Positions 46,616-56,084 of a stretch of DNA of 59,632 nt are shown piece by piece. The stretch comes from Gammaproteobacteria bacterium HGW-Gammaproteobacteria-3. GTDB lineage: Bacteria; Pseudomonadota; Gammaproteobacteria; Methylococcales; Methylomonadaceae. The notes below the pieces were generated by a model. That model made no database searches and had not been told where the DNA came from. It saw only the letters and a program-made list of their open reading frames with translations. The translations under genes and the position numbers were made by a program. Location of the stretch: positions 1 to 59,632 of the forward strand of contig PGZD01000008.1 in assembly GCA_002843155.1 (NCBI GenBank). The letters are read 5' to 3'. Every line of letters begins with the position of its first letter. Position 1 is the first letter of the stretch.

Positions 46616-48044
46616 CCGGTTTCTCCACTGCTTAGCTGTAGTTTCTTGATTTCATAATCGGCATTTCTTGACCTTATCCGCTAATTTTTTCTCGAATTAA
46701 TTGACTGTATAAAATCACTTTTTCTCACATTAACTGTACCTGAGCTTTTTAGCTTCCCACATTAAGGGCACCTCTGAAAATAGCCTCACAGCTCCGCGAA
46801 GATTCTCGACGTGATTTTTTTAAAAATTTTAACGATTTTTAGCACTAAAACTCCTCGGTTATTATCAATTGTTGGACGAAGCTGCTAACGCGGAGAAAGC
46901 GGCTTCGTCGAAGCCAAAAAAGGATAGCCATAATAATGGCTGTAACAGCATAAACAATTGACTCGATTCAAACATTAATTTGCATCTTGTTTAAACCAAG
47001 GCTTCGATGTACACTTCATTACATGGAAATCACACACAAATGCCAAATATACAACAGGTTGATTTTCTTACAAACTCATCTCAAAAAAGATATTTTCTGA
47101 ATATCTCAAATATCATAGGCTGTCAAGCTTTACTTTTAGTCTATACATTCCAGTTTTTTGCCACCGCTCAGCAGGATCGGGCTTGTCCAACAAACGGTTC
47201 AGATTGTGGTTCGCTTCCGACTCGCGAACGCGAGAAGCGCACCATGCTGGAACCACTGCACAGAATTGCAAAAGCCTTGCCGCTCAAGCTGGGCGTTTCA
47301 CAGCAGAACTTGCTCTACTATGCGAGTTTGGCCAATTTTTATACCGTCCACGACTTGCGAAACCTCAAGCCGGAGCAGACCTATCTCTACTTGTTGTGTT
47401 ATGCTTGGCAACGCTACCGGCAATTTACCGATAATCTGGTCGATGCGATGGCTTTCTCTAAATGCCGCGTGCGCGGGTCTTGTAAATTGCTAAAGTGTTC
47501 TAAGATCGATAGGTTTTCGGCTTCCATGTTTCTGTGGGCTTGCCCAAAATTCCTCTTCTGAACATATTTCAGATCGCTATGTCAAGATAAACTTGATGCG
47601 ATTGCCCTGGGAATGGTTCTGGCACAACGTAAAATTGCATTTGAATTGGGGCACAATCGAACGAAAAACCGAGTTAGCGCCTAAAATAAGGCGCTAATAA
47701 TTTTATATGACTCGTCTGGCCGGTAACACCCGACCCTAAACATTCACCTTGCCGTTATAGTAGTGTGAGTCTGTTGTATTTTACAAAGCGGACATTTAAA
47801 TACCCAGTCGTTTCAGACTGGCGCCCCTCCAAAAAGCCTAGAAAGTATGGCAACCTCGCTACAGTTAACGCTGGTCTGTGATCATCGCTGGAGTCGAGTG
47901 AGGTTAAGTCATTCCCGAACGCAAAAATAGTGATAATAATTACATTAGTTGGATGGTCAAATTGGTGACCACACATGGTGTTTGAGTTGGCAGTTGATTC
48001 GGCGACGTTACGGGAAATACAAGTTCTGAACTATTACAAAACCA
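46616..48044. other. Gene-poor scar with transposon remnants
   Basis: This 1.4-kb stretch is A+T-rich at its left and contains no intact gene that I can support. It has a Tn3 transposase fragment (47214-47456) and a terminal-repeat-like GGGCACCTCTGAAAA at about 46768. An unrecognised tail of a protein follows (about 47560-47697, ending APKIRR then stop). A hairpin TTAGCGCCT-AAAATA-AGGCGCTAA follows at 47674-47697, and CCAGTCGTTTCAGACTGG lies near 47804. It borders the phn operon. Confidence 0.6.
47214..47456 (+). pseudogene. Fragment of a Tn3-family transposase
   Basis: About 80 codons match the N-terminal third of Tn3-type TnpA: LPTREREKRTMLEPLHRIAK, then LPLKLGVSQQNLLYYASLAN and QTYLYLLCYAWQRYRQFTDN. 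A full TnpA is near 1000 residues, so this is a small relic. Both flanks in the same frame look unrelated. Confidence 0.85.
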
Positions 48045-48881
48045 CTAAAATAGCACCGTTTGTTGTGCATCAAATGCCTGATTGACCATGCTGATTTTTA
48101 CCACACCATTAAGAGTCTCTAATTCAACCCGGTCTTTATCCCGGACGACGGCGACGTCTAACGGCAAACTGGTGCGATGCTCGTTGAGCCACACATCCAG
48201 CTCGTGGCCGATATGAGTCAAAATCGTCTGTTTAGGCATAATATCGGCATGAATGCCAAGGGCTAATTTGAGATCGTTGTGGTTTTTCGGCTGTGTATCC
48301 AGCGGTGGAAACGAGCAGTCGAGCACCATTAAATCGGGCCGCCAAGACTGCAAAAACGTCTGCGTCTTTCTGGGCAAACCCACGGTGTCGGTCAAATAAG
48401 CCAACTTGATACCCTCTTGCTCAAAGCAGTAGCCCAGGGTTTTCCTGGAATGCACCAGGGGCACGGGCGTCACGTTGATTCCGGCCAACTCGAACCCTTG
48501 AAAAGGCTGAAGACTCCTGAAATCCAATATGCCATGATTTTTGAATAAATCGCCGCAACCTTCTCGATCTTCGGGTCCGTAAACCGGAAGGGTTTGGCCT
48601 ACGCCCCAACGCAATGGAAACAAACCCTGGACATGATCGGGATGGTAATGCGTCAACAGAATGCTATGTAAGCTGCCATCGGGAAAGCGCTGCTTCAAAT
48701 CAGGCAAGCCGGCATCCAGCAAAATCTGCTGTCCGTCCACTGTCAGTAAAGCCGAACAGGGCTCACGCCGCAATTCGCTGTTGAAGGTCGCCAGGCGGCA
48801 AATTTCGCAAGCACAGCCATGCACCGGTACTCCAGGTGCATTACCCGTGCCCAAAAAGCGTAAAGTCCATTTCGAAGGCAT
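48045..48881 (-). CDS. phnP: Phosphoribosyl 1,2-cyclic phosphate phosphodiesterase
   Basis: A 278-residue metallo-beta-lactamase-fold enzyme that opens the cyclic phosphate released by C-P lyase. The metal motif is LLTHYHPDHVQGLF. A conserved cysteine-rich start follows GTGNAPGVPVHGCACEIC. ATG 48881 has AGAAG seven bases before it and is preferred to a GTG at 48908. It is the last gene of the phn run, 1 nt after phnN. Confidence 0.94.
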   Translation of the reverse strand: MPSKWTLRFLGTGNAPGVPVHGCACEICRLATFNSELRREPCSALLTVDGQQILLDAGLPDLKQRFPDGSLHSILLTHYHPDHVQGLFPLRWGVGQTLPVYGPEDREGCGDLFKNHGILDFRSLQPFQGFELAGINVTPVPLVHSRKTLGYCFEQEGIKLAYLTDTVGLPRKTQTFLQSWRPDLMVLDCSFPPLDTQPKNHNDLKLALGIHADIMPKQTILTHIGHELDVWLNEHRTSLPLDVAVVRDKDRVELETLNGVVKISMVNQAFDAQQTVLF

Positions 48882-48882
48882 G

Positions 48883-49452
48883 TCAATTCTTCTGATGGGT
48901 TCGCTCACGTCCGGTCAGTAAGGCGCAGAAGGCTTCACCTGCCTCTTCCAATGCACCGTCATTACTCAATATCGTTACATTGGGGTGCACAATCCCATTA
49001 AACAAGGTCGCTCTTTCCAGGCGACGCTCGATTTCAGCTGCGGATTCGCGCTGGCGCTTTTTTAAGCGTTCGCGTAAAACCGGTGTTGCGGTTTTAATTA
49101 GTGCAACTCTGATGCCCGGCTCTTTGGCCAGCGCAGTATCCAAGTATTCGCGCGAGCCGTTAATCACCACATCAAAGCCCTGCGCCAGCCAAAGGTTGAT
49201 TTCTTTACCAATGCCGTAATGCCAGCCATGGCTGTCCCACTGCATGGCAAAAAAACCTTGTGCTACCTTGGCACTGAATTCTGCCTCAGACAAATAAATA
49301 TGATTTTCACCTACTAATTCCGGCGGTCGGGTGATATAGCGGTGAGCGAAAACAATGCGTGTATTAGCCACCAGTTTTTCGCGGGCATAGTTCATCAAAC
49401 TATCCTTGCCCGAACCGGAAGGGCCAATCACATAAAATAATTGCCCCTGCAT
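48883..49452 (-). CDS. phnN: Ribose 1,5-bisphosphate phosphokinase
   Basis: A 189-residue P-loop kinase (IGPSGSGKDSLMNY) that turns ribose 1,5-bisphosphate into PRPP and so returns the C-P lyase product to nucleotide metabolism. It shares one base with the phnM stop. Confidence 0.95.
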   Translation of the reverse strand: MQGQLFYVIGPSGSGKDSLMNYAREKLVANTRIVFAHRYITRPPELVGENHIYLSEAEFSAKVAQGFFAMQWDSHGWHYGIGKEINLWLAQGFDVVINGSREYLDTALAKEPGIRVALIKTATPVLRERLKKRQRESAAEIERRLERATLFNGIVHPNVTILSNDGALEEAGEAFCALLTGRERTHQKN

Positions 49453-50606
49453 CAGCTGTTACCTGCATACGATACGGTATAAACCAGTCGGCCATTGACC
49501 CAGGCTTGACCGACTTGCGGGTAATCACCCACAAAATCGACACAGACCAGATCCGCGCGTTTACCCACGGCGATTTCACCGCGATCGGCCAGACTCAATG
49601 CCTTGGCGGGATTGAGACTAACCAATTTAACGGCTTCCGGTAAATTCAACACGCCGCGTTGCACCAGCACGAATAAGGCAGTCAACAGGCTGGCCGGGGC
49701 ATAATCCGAACACAAACAACTGGCTACACCGTGCTCAATGGCATCCTGCGCCTTCATGGAACCGCTTTGGCTTTTGCCTCGCAAAATATTCGGCGCGCCC
49801 ATAATCGTGCGCATACCCTGATCGATGGCATGGCGGGCCGTTTCCAGATTGATCGGAAATTCGCTGATATGCACGCCCAGCGCCTTGATTTCCGCCACCT
49901 TATCCGGGCAGTCGTCGTCGTGGCTGGCGACATGGACGTTTTTGGCGTGTGCGTGGGCTATCAATTGTTTGACGCGGATTTGCGCGGCTTCGGCCTGGGC
50001 CAGTTTGTCGTCAATGATGGCTTGTGTTTCAGCGGCGGTTTTTTGATAACTTTTTTGTAAGTAATCTTGATAAGCGCGCATGTCCTTGAACTGGCCCTGT
50101 CCGGGGGTGTGATCCATGATTGACAGTAAATGCACACTGTCTTCATCCAACAATTCCAGCAACACCGGTAAGGCGGTGGGGTCGGTGATTTCGTAACGGG
50201 TGTGTACGCGGTTATCGACCAGACCTTTGCCGTTAAAGGCATGAATAGCGCGGACGATGTCGGCCGCCATGGCATTGTTGCGCAGCCCCAATTCGGCGTT
50301 GGCGAACGACAGAGAATGAAATACCGTGGTAATGCCCGCAGCGGCGTTGCGCTTGTCGGCCTGAGCGATGGCATAGTCCAGCGGAAAATGTACATTAGGG
50401 CGAGGTTCGATGTCCTTTTCCAAGGCATCGGCATGCAGATCGATCAGGCCGGGGAGCAAGTAACGATTGCCCAGATCGATGGTTTGCGCGGCTGACACAT
50501 CGCTTGGGTTGATGGCGGCGATGCGGCCGTCTTCGATGAGCAGGCTCGCCTGTTCCAGTACCTGGTCGGCTAAAACCAGGCGCGCGTTGGTAATGTGATA
50601 ATGCAT
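49452..50606 (-). CDS. phnM: Alpha-D-ribose 1-methylphosphonate 5-triphosphate diphosphatase
   Basis: A 384-residue amidohydrolase-fold enzyme that removes diphosphate from the ribose-triphosphate phosphonate before C-P cleavage. Metal-site segments are LLPGLIDLHADALEKDIEPR and the later HVASHDDDCPDKVAEIKALG. It is separated from phnL by a 207-nt gap with two inverted repeats. Confidence 0.95.
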   Translation of the reverse strand: MHYHITNARLVLADQVLEQASLLIEDGRIAAINPSDVSAAQTIDLGNRYLLPGLIDLHADALEKDIEPRPNVHFPLDYAIAQADKRNAAAGITTVFHSLSFANAELGLRNNAMAADIVRAIHAFNGKGLVDNRVHTRYEITDPTALPVLLELLDEDSVHLLSIMDHTPGQGQFKDMRAYQDYLQKSYQKTAAETQAIIDDKLAQAEAAQIRVKQLIAHAHAKNVHVASHDDDCPDKVAEIKALGVHISEFPINLETARHAIDQGMRTIMGAPNILRGKSQSGSMKAQDAIEHGVASCLCSDYAPASLLTALFVLVQRGVLNLPEAVKLVSLNPAKALSLADRGEIAVGKRADLVCVDFVGDYPQVGQAWVNGRLVYTVSYAGNS

Positions 50607-50643
50607 GATGACTCCAAAGATTCATGATTCCATGAGGAATTGA

Positions 50644-50729
50644 GTAGGGTACGCATCGCGTACCTTTTCAAGGCTTTCGGGTACTCGATTCCTCGGTACT
50701 TTCATAAAGGTACGCGATGCGTACCCTAC
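50644..50729. repeat. Perfect 24-bp inverted repeat between phnL and phnM
   Basis: Arms 50644-50667 and 50706-50729 are exact reverse complements, containing the self-complementary-looking core GGGTACGCATCGCGTACC. An alternative pairing GAGGAATTGAGTA (50634-50646) with TACTCGATTCCTC (50682-50694) overlaps it by three bases. It resembles a dispersed REP-like element. Confidence 0.7.
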
Positions 50730-50756
50730 GAAGACTCCAAATTTATAAAATAGGTA

Positions 50757-50811
50757 GGAGCGACGACCTCGTCGCGAAGTGAATTGTTAATCGCGACGTA
50801 GGCGTCGCTCC
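50757..50811. repeat. REP-like inverted repeat next to phnL
   Basis: GGAGCGACGACCTCGTCGCGA (50757-50777 without the last base repeated) pairs imperfectly with 50791-50811 around a 13-base loop. It ends 3 nt from the phnL stop. Sequences with the GGAGCGAC core also appear at 57686. Confidence 0.6.
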
Positions 50812-50813
50812 CA

Positions 50814-51515
50814 CTAAGCACTAGTCGGTACGCTTAATTCCACCACTTCATCCGCCATGCGCTTGACCAAATCGGCATGGTGAAAAATCGCCAGCATGCC
50901 AACGCCTTGGGCTTTTTTGCGCTGAATCAAGTCCACCACGCGGTCAGTGGTTTTGGCATCCAGACTGGCGGTGGGTTCGTCCAGTAGCAACAAACGCGGC
51001 GAGGCAATCAGCCCACGCGCCAGATTGACCCGTTGTTTCTCGCCGCCGGAAAAGGTGGCGGGCGGCACTTCCCATAAACGTTCCGGGATATTCAGTTCCG
51101 CCAATAATTCCGCCGCGCGGGCTCGGCCTTCCTGTTTATTCACGCCTTGTCGATATAACGGCATCGCCACCACATCCAGGGTTTTTTGCCGAGGCAAGGT
51201 ATGTAAAAACTGGGTGACGAAGCCGATTTCTTCACGTCGCAGTTCCAGAATGCGATGCTCCAGCGCCAGCGCCAAATCCAGGGTGCCGCCCGCTGCCGTT
51301 TCGTACAACAACCGTCCGCTACTCGGTAAATACGTGCGGTAAATACTTTTGAGTACGGATGATTTACCGGCGCCGGTCGGGCCTATTAAGGCGGTCAATT
51401 TGCCCGAATACACCGTGAGATTGACCTGCGATGATGACGGAATGACTTTATTTTGCTCATGCAAATAAAAGGTTTTGGACAGATTTTCGACGCTCAATAA
51501 GGGTTTTCTAGTCAT
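50814..51515 (-). CDS. phnL: PhnL, ABC-type ATPase subunit of C-P lyase
   Basis: A 233-residue ABC ATPase-like protein, needed with PhnG-J for the first phosphonate activation step. It has Walker A LIGPTGAGKSSVLKSIYR, signature FSGGEKQRVNLARGL, and Walker B LLLLDEPTASLDA. The nucleotide-binding features are intact. It is not a transporter. Confidence 0.93.
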   Translation of the reverse strand: MTRKPLLSVENLSKTFYLHEQNKVIPSSSQVNLTVYSGKLTALIGPTGAGKSSVLKSIYRTYLPSSGRLLYETAAGGTLDLALALEHRILELRREEIGFVTQFLHTLPRQKTLDVVAMPLYRQGVNKQEGRARAAELLAELNIPERLWEVPPATFSGGEKQRVNLARGLIASPRLLLLDEPTASLDAKTTDRVVDLIQRKKAQGVGMLAIFHHADLVKRMADEVVELSVPTSA

Positions 51516-51526
51516 CGTTTTGTTCC

Positions 51527-52357
51527 TTATAACGCCGAAGCGACCAATTGTTGGGTGTAGGCGTGTTGCGGGTCTTCCAGAATCTGGTCGGTCAGCCCGC
51601 TTTCAATCACCCGTCCGTATTTCATCACCAGGGTGCGCCCGGCCAATAGGCGGATCACGCCCAAATCATGCGTGACCACAATCATCGCGGTGTTGAGTTC
51701 GGATTGAATTTCCAGAATCAAATCCAGAATTTTCGCCTGTACCGATAAATCCAGTCCGGTCGTCACCTCATCCAGAAACAACAAAGGTGGCCGGGTCGCC
51801 AAGGCCTTGGCAATTTGCACCCGCTGCTGCATGCCGCCGGAAAAGTTTTTAGGCAGTTCGTCCATGCGTTCGGTCAACACTTCGGTACGCGCCAGCAATT
51901 CACGGGCCCGTTCGCGAATCTCGCTGTAGTTCATCACCTGGCTCATCAATAAGCGCTCGGCGATATTGCCACCGGCGGAAATATCGAAATTCAGCCCCAG
52001 ATTGGGGTTTTGATACACCATGCCAAAACGATGATTGCGCAGACTGCGGCGTTGGGCCGGATTCAGCTTAAATAATGGCATTTGCCCACTATCGTCGAAA
52101 AAGATGGCGTTGCCGCTGTAAGGCATTTGATCGAAATACAGGCACTTGACCGCCGTCGACTTACCGCTGCCCGATTCGCCCATGATTCCGAGAATTTCGC
52201 CTTTATAAAGATCAAAACTCAAGTCATGCAAGGCGACGATGCTGCCGCAATGCGGGCAGATATTGGTTTCCAGATCAGGACCGGTGCTGGCAAAACATAA
52301 ATCGCAGCCTGGCCCGTACACTTGCGACAGGCCTTTGACTTCCAGAATCTTATCCAT
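51527..52357 (-). CDS. phnK: PhnK, ABC-type ATPase subunit of C-P lyase, with a Cys4 insertion
   Basis: A 276-residue ABC protein that binds the PhnGHIJ core. Walker A is GESGSGKST (60-68), the signature is FSGGMQQRVQIAKALA, and Walker B holds LLFLDEVTTGLD. Between the first strand and Walker A it has a 25-residue segment with Cys18, Cys21, Cys34 and Cys37 in two CxxC pairs, as in a zinc ribbon. From memory E. coli PhnK lacks this segment. ATG 52357 overlaps phnJ by 8 nt. Confidence 0.92.
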   Translation of the reverse strand: MDKILEVKGLSQVYGPGCDLCFASTGPDLETNICPHCGSIVALHDLSFDLYKGEILGIMGESGSGKSTAVKCLYFDQMPYSGNAIFFDDSGQMPLFKLNPAQRRSLRNHRFGMVYQNPNLGLNFDISAGGNIAERLLMSQVMNYSEIRERARELLARTEVLTERMDELPKNFSGGMQQRVQIAKALATRPPLLFLDEVTTGLDLSVQAKILDLILEIQSELNTAMIVVTHDLGVIRLLAGRTLVMKYGRVIESGLTDQILEDPQHAYTQQLVASAL

Positions 52358-53207
52358 GCGCACACTCCTGCTGTTGTTCGCAATAATCGCTGTCGGAACA
52401 TTGGTAAACCCGCACGCCTTGTTCATCGATAAACTCATCTAAAAAGCTTGTCTTAGAACCGCATAGCTTGCAGGCGCGGCGCTCACCGTGGCTATCGCTA
52501 AAATCCTCGATGCGAAACGGTACATCATCGAACGCCAAAGGCTCGGCCAAACAATGCGGCGGTACCGCGTAGATTTTTTTCTCCCGTCCGGCACCGAACA
52601 GAATCAACGCCTTGGAGTTGTGCAACTTGGGGACGTCGTAACGCGGTATTGGCGACGGGTCGATGATGTAATGGCCGTTGATGCGGGTCGGGTAGCGGTG
52701 GGAAATGGTGATTTCATCGAATTTGACGATGTCTTCGTACAACTTCACTAACAACCGCGAATAATCCGCCTCGCCGTGCATGATCTTGCGTTTGTCCTCA
52801 CTGGGCTCGACGATCACCAGCGCATCCGGATACGGTACCTGTAACACCAGAATCTGGTCGGCGCGTAGCGCTTGCTCGGGAATCCGGTGACGGGATTGGA
52901 TCAGCGTCGCTTCCTGCAAGCGGGTGGTGGTCGCTATGCCGGGGCAGGTCATTTCGATGAATTTGCGCAAATTGACGGCATTTACCGAATCATCCGAGCC
53001 TTGGTCGATGACTTTTAAGGTGTCATCGGCGCCGATCAAAGCCAGCGTCAATTGCAGGCCACCGGTGCCGAAGCCGCGTCCCATCGGCATTTCCCGCGAA
53101 GAATACGGTACCTGGTAGCCAGGAATGCAGATGGCTTTGATGAGGCTACGCCGTATCTCACGCTTGGCGTATTCGTCCAGAAAGGCGAAATTGATGCCGT
53201 TACTCAT
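52350..53207 (-). CDS. phnJ: PhnJ, radical SAM C-P lyase subunit
   Basis: A 285-residue enzyme that breaks the carbon-phosphorus bond with a [4Fe-4S] cluster and S-adenosylmethionine. Cluster and active-site cysteines are Cys246, Cys249, Cys270 and Cys276 in a C-x2-C-x20-C-x5-C layout close to the E. coli spacing. ATG 53207 follows AGGAGG. It overlaps phnI and phnK. Confidence 0.97.
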   Translation of the reverse strand: MSNGINFAFLDEYAKREIRRSLIKAICIPGYQVPYSSREMPMGRGFGTGGLQLTLALIGADDTLKVIDQGSDDSVNAVNLRKFIEMTCPGIATTTRLQEATLIQSRHRIPEQALRADQILVLQVPYPDALVIVEPSEDKRKIMHGEADYSRLLVKLYEDIVKFDEITISHRYPTRINGHYIIDPSPIPRYDVPKLHNSKALILFGAGREKKIYAVPPHCLAEPLAFDDVPFRIEDFSDSHGERRACKLCGSKTSFLDEFIDEQGVRVYQCSDSDYCEQQQECAHG

Positions 53208-54306
53208 GACCGGCCTCCTGTTTTTGTTGGGTGGTTCGCAGGCGGTCCATGTCCGACTGGAAGGTGACGTAATGCGGCATTTTGTAGTGCGAGGCAAAGC
53301 CCATAGAATCGATGCCGTCGACATGCAGCAACACAAACTCCGGGTCTTCCGATGGGTTTTCCGGGCCGTCCTGCATGCCTTTTTGCAAGGCTCTGTCCAG
53401 AATCGCCATAGAAATCGCTTTGACCTCGTTATGGCCGAAGCAAGCGCCGTAACCCAAAGTAAAGGTTGGTACGGATTGAGTGTCGTCGCCCTGATACATG
53501 GCGACCACTTCGCATTCGGTCATCAATACTTCGCCCACTTCGGTTAATTCACCGGTAATTGGATGCGGCAGCATGACCGGCAAATAACCCACCCGCAGCT
53601 CCGCCACGGTCGGATGCACATCGCCGTAACCGCGCATGTTGGAATAAGCAATGGCCAATAACGAACCGGTTTCGCCACGCGCCATGGTCGCTAGCGCCGC
53701 CGAACGCGGCACCGGGAAAATCAGCGGTTCGCGGGTAATGTCGAACGGCTGTTCGCGCGCGGCTTGATTGACCTGGGGCAGCAAACCTTCGGCGCGCAGA
53801 CTGTCCAGCACTTTCGGAAATGAATCAGGTACCACACGTTCCGGCAACCCGGCAAATAACCTTTTGGCGATGGCTTGAAACTGCTCTGGGCTTTCGTTCA
53901 GCAATTCCATGCGCAGTAGGCGTAGCGCGTAATCGGTGGTCGGCCCCAACATTTGCCCGCCGGGAATATCCTTGAACGAGGCGGATATACGCCGAATCAG
54001 CCTCATGTTGCGGGTGTCATGCACCGGCGTTTCCAGCAAGCGCGGTTTGGTGGAACGATAGGCGCGCAAGGCAAAACTGGCTTCCAGGGTATCACCCAAA
54101 CTTTGCTTGATCGCCAGTGAGGCGAGTTGCGGATGGTACAAACCGCCTTCCGACAAAATACGGCTGTGCAAAAAATACAGCTGTTTTTCGATGGTGTCGG
54201 TATCTAACGGACTCGCGGATTCAGCTTGGCGAGTGCGCAATAATTCCAGCGCATCGGCCGCGCCTTCGATGGCGCGGCCACCGCCTTTAATGGCAACGTA
54301 ACCCAT
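53200..54306 (-). CDS. phnI: PhnI, C-P lyase core subunit
   Basis: A 368-residue protein of the PhnI family, which alone acts as a purine nucleosidase and in the complex attaches phosphonate to ribose-triphosphate. Family segments are GYVAIKGGGRAIEGA, YNPEF-like regions in the middle, and FASHYKMPHYVTFQSDMD at the C-terminus. It shares one base with phnH and overlaps phnJ by 8 nt. Confidence 0.95.
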   Translation of the reverse strand: MGYVAIKGGGRAIEGAADALELLRTRQAESASPLDTDTIEKQLYFLHSRILSEGGLYHPQLASLAIKQSLGDTLEASFALRAYRSTKPRLLETPVHDTRNMRLIRRISASFKDIPGGQMLGPTTDYALRLLRMELLNESPEQFQAIAKRLFAGLPERVVPDSFPKVLDSLRAEGLLPQVNQAAREQPFDITREPLIFPVPRSAALATMARGETGSLLAIAYSNMRGYGDVHPTVAELRVGYLPVMLPHPITGELTEVGEVLMTECEVVAMYQGDDTQSVPTFTLGYGACFGHNEVKAISMAILDRALQKGMQDGPENPSEDPEFVLLHVDGIDSMGFASHYKMPHYVTFQSDMDRLRTTQQKQEAGHE

Positions 54307-54851
54307 TAGTCGATCTCCTTGATAAGTGTGGTCCTGGGCAAAGCTAAAATGCCTGCCTCGCTGGTCAACAGCATATCCACCCCTAACGGGAAGGCGCAGT
54401 TCCAGTTTGCACGTTGCTTAAACCAGGATTTATCCAGGCCTTGCGGCGCTATCTGTACAGTGGTTTCAATGCCGGGGCCGGTCAGTTGATAGCTGCGGTC
54501 GCCGCCGTTCAGTGCATCCAGCACCAACACCAGCGTCGCGCCCTGTTCAGGGCTGGCCAGTGTGCCTAAGAGAGGTTCAAAATCCACCATCCGCGTACCT
54601 TGGCAGAGGATGAATGCCGCCCGTTCCGGTGCAACGGGCTTGATTTGCAAACGCAGGCAATCGCCGTTATCGAGCAGTTGATGCGGATCGGCCAGACTGC
54701 TTTCGCCATCGATCAAGGTCGCCAGCACGCCGATGGCGCTGTGGCTGTCAGATGCAGGCAAGACATTGATTTGTCCCGGCCGGGAATAAGCTTCTACCAA
54801 ACAACGGAAAGCGGCTTGTTGAAATTCAGGTTGCCAAATCACATCAATCAT
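54306..54851 (-). CDS. phnH: PhnH, C-P lyase core subunit
   Basis: A 181-residue PhnH-family protein, part of the PhnGHIJ core. The start ATG 54851 has GGAG seven bases upstream and gives IDVIWQPEFQQAAFRCLVEA, the usual N-terminus; a longer start overlaps phnG more. The conserved FPLGVDMLLTS is near the C-terminus. Confidence 0.93.
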   Translation of the reverse strand: MIDVIWQPEFQQAAFRCLVEAYSRPGQINVLPASDSHSAIGVLATLIDGESSLADPHQLLDNGDCLRLQIKPVAPERAAFILCQGTRMVDFEPLLGTLASPEQGATLVLVLDALNGGDRSYQLTGPGIETTVQIAPQGLDKSWFKQRANWNCAFPLGVDMLLTSEAGILALPRTTLIKEID

Positions 54852-55305
54852 CGTCATTCTCCGCCGCGTTGAGTAAGGCAAAATCCACCCGGGTTTTTTC
54901 CAGCATGGCACTACGCAGGTTTTGTTCTGTTGTCAGTTTGGTCATACCGATTTCCACTAGTTGATACAGTGCCAACCACCCTGGTAATTGATGCGCCAAT
55001 ATCGCGTCAGCCACGGCCAAGGCCTCAATCTTGTCTTGATCGTCGTCCATCAGTTGCGCGGCGCCTTGGTATTCCTGCTGGTCTTCGGTACGGATGCTGA
55101 CCCAGGCACTCGCCAGCGGAATTTCACCCAAAAAGTACGGATCGTTAAAGGCACTGTCACGCAATTGCAGCATCCCTAAGCCGGTTTGTGGCAATTGCAC
55201 CGGGGTAATGGTCCAGTGGGCAGTCATCTCATCGAGTACTGCCGTGAGCTGTTTTGTCGACTGGGTAGCCAGCGCTCTGGGCCAGTCGCTTCGTTTAATA
55301 GTCAT
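54844..55305 (-). CDS. phnG: PhnG, C-P lyase core subunit
   Basis: A 153-residue PhnG-family protein; with PhnH and PhnI it helps bind the phosphonate-ribose intermediate. Its start shares a base with the phnE2 stop and its end overlaps phnH by 8 nt. Confidence 0.93.
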   Translation of the reverse strand: MTIKRSDWPRALATQSTKQLTAVLDEMTAHWTITPVQLPQTGLGMLQLRDSAFNDPYFLGEIPLASAWVSIRTEDQQEYQGAAQLMDDDQDKIEALAVADAILAHQLPGWLALYQLVEIGMTKLTTEQNLRSAMLEKTRVDFALLNAAENDDD

Positions 55306-56084
55306 TAGTTCAAGACCTTTCTTAGCCAGGAAGACAAGTTATCGATCACGATAATCGTGAGCAAAATGATGATGATCAGAGCGGAAGCTTGGTTATATTT
55401 GAATAGGCGCAGGGCATCGTGCAGTTCCAAACCGATACCGCCCGCACCGACCAGTCCCAACACCGCCGCCATGCGCACGTTGCGATCGAAAATATACAAC
55501 ACGTTGCCCACCGATTCTCTGAGCATGGAAGGCCAAGCGGCGAAGACGATTTTTTGGGTGAAACCGGCGCCGACTGCCGACAGGGCTTCGTATTTTCCCG
55601 CCGGCACCCGCTCCATGTTTTCAGCAAAAAATTTGCCGAGAAAACCAGCCGTATGTATGGACAGCGCCAGCACACCCGGCAAGGGTCCCAAGCCCAGCGA
55701 ACTGACGAATATCAACGCCAGCAGCAAATCGGGCATGGCGCGCATGAAATTGAGCAATTCTCTGGCAAATCGATAGGCAAAGGCGTTGGGCGCCAGCGGA
55801 CGCGCAGCATAGGGCGACACAACGGCTGCAATAATGAATGCGAACGTCGTCCCCCAAAACGCGGTCACCAAGGTTTGTGCCATTAAGTAGAGATAACTAG
55901 ATATGTTGGAGAAATTAGGCGTGCCATAACGGCTAAAATACTCCGCCATGTCTTCGATACCGTACAGCAGATCCTTAAAGTCAACACCCAAATCCCAGAT
56001 GATTAACCACAGCAGAGCCAGCGCCACAGATAGCCAAACTGGAAATAAATTAAGCGGCTTGGGCGGCAAGATATTAGTGGACAT
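55305..56084 (-). CDS. phnE: Phosphonate ABC transporter permease (PhnE, second copy)
   Basis: A 259-residue inner-membrane permease with about six helices. The EAA loop is YEALSAVGAGFTQKIVFAAWP, followed by GLVGAGGIGLEL. It is a close relative of the upstream permease, so the transporter is probably a heterodimer. It overlaps the first copy by 11 nt. Confidence 0.94.
   Translation of the reverse strand: MSTNILPPKPLNLFPVWLSVALALLWLIIWDLGVDFKDLLYGIEDMAEYFSRYGTPNFSNISSYLYLMAQTLVTAFWGTTFAFIIAAVVSPYAARPLAPNAFAYRFARELLNFMRAMPDLLLALIFVSSLGLGPLPGVLALSIHTAGFLGKFFAENMERVPAGKYEALSAVGAGFTQKIVFAAWPSMLRESVGNVLYIFDRNVRMAAVLGLVGAGGIGLELHDALRLFKYNQASALIIIILLTIIVIDNLSSWLRKVLN

Noticed and set aside
47755-47976. 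73-codon minus-strand frame in the scar
   Set aside because: No ribosome site, no recognisable features.
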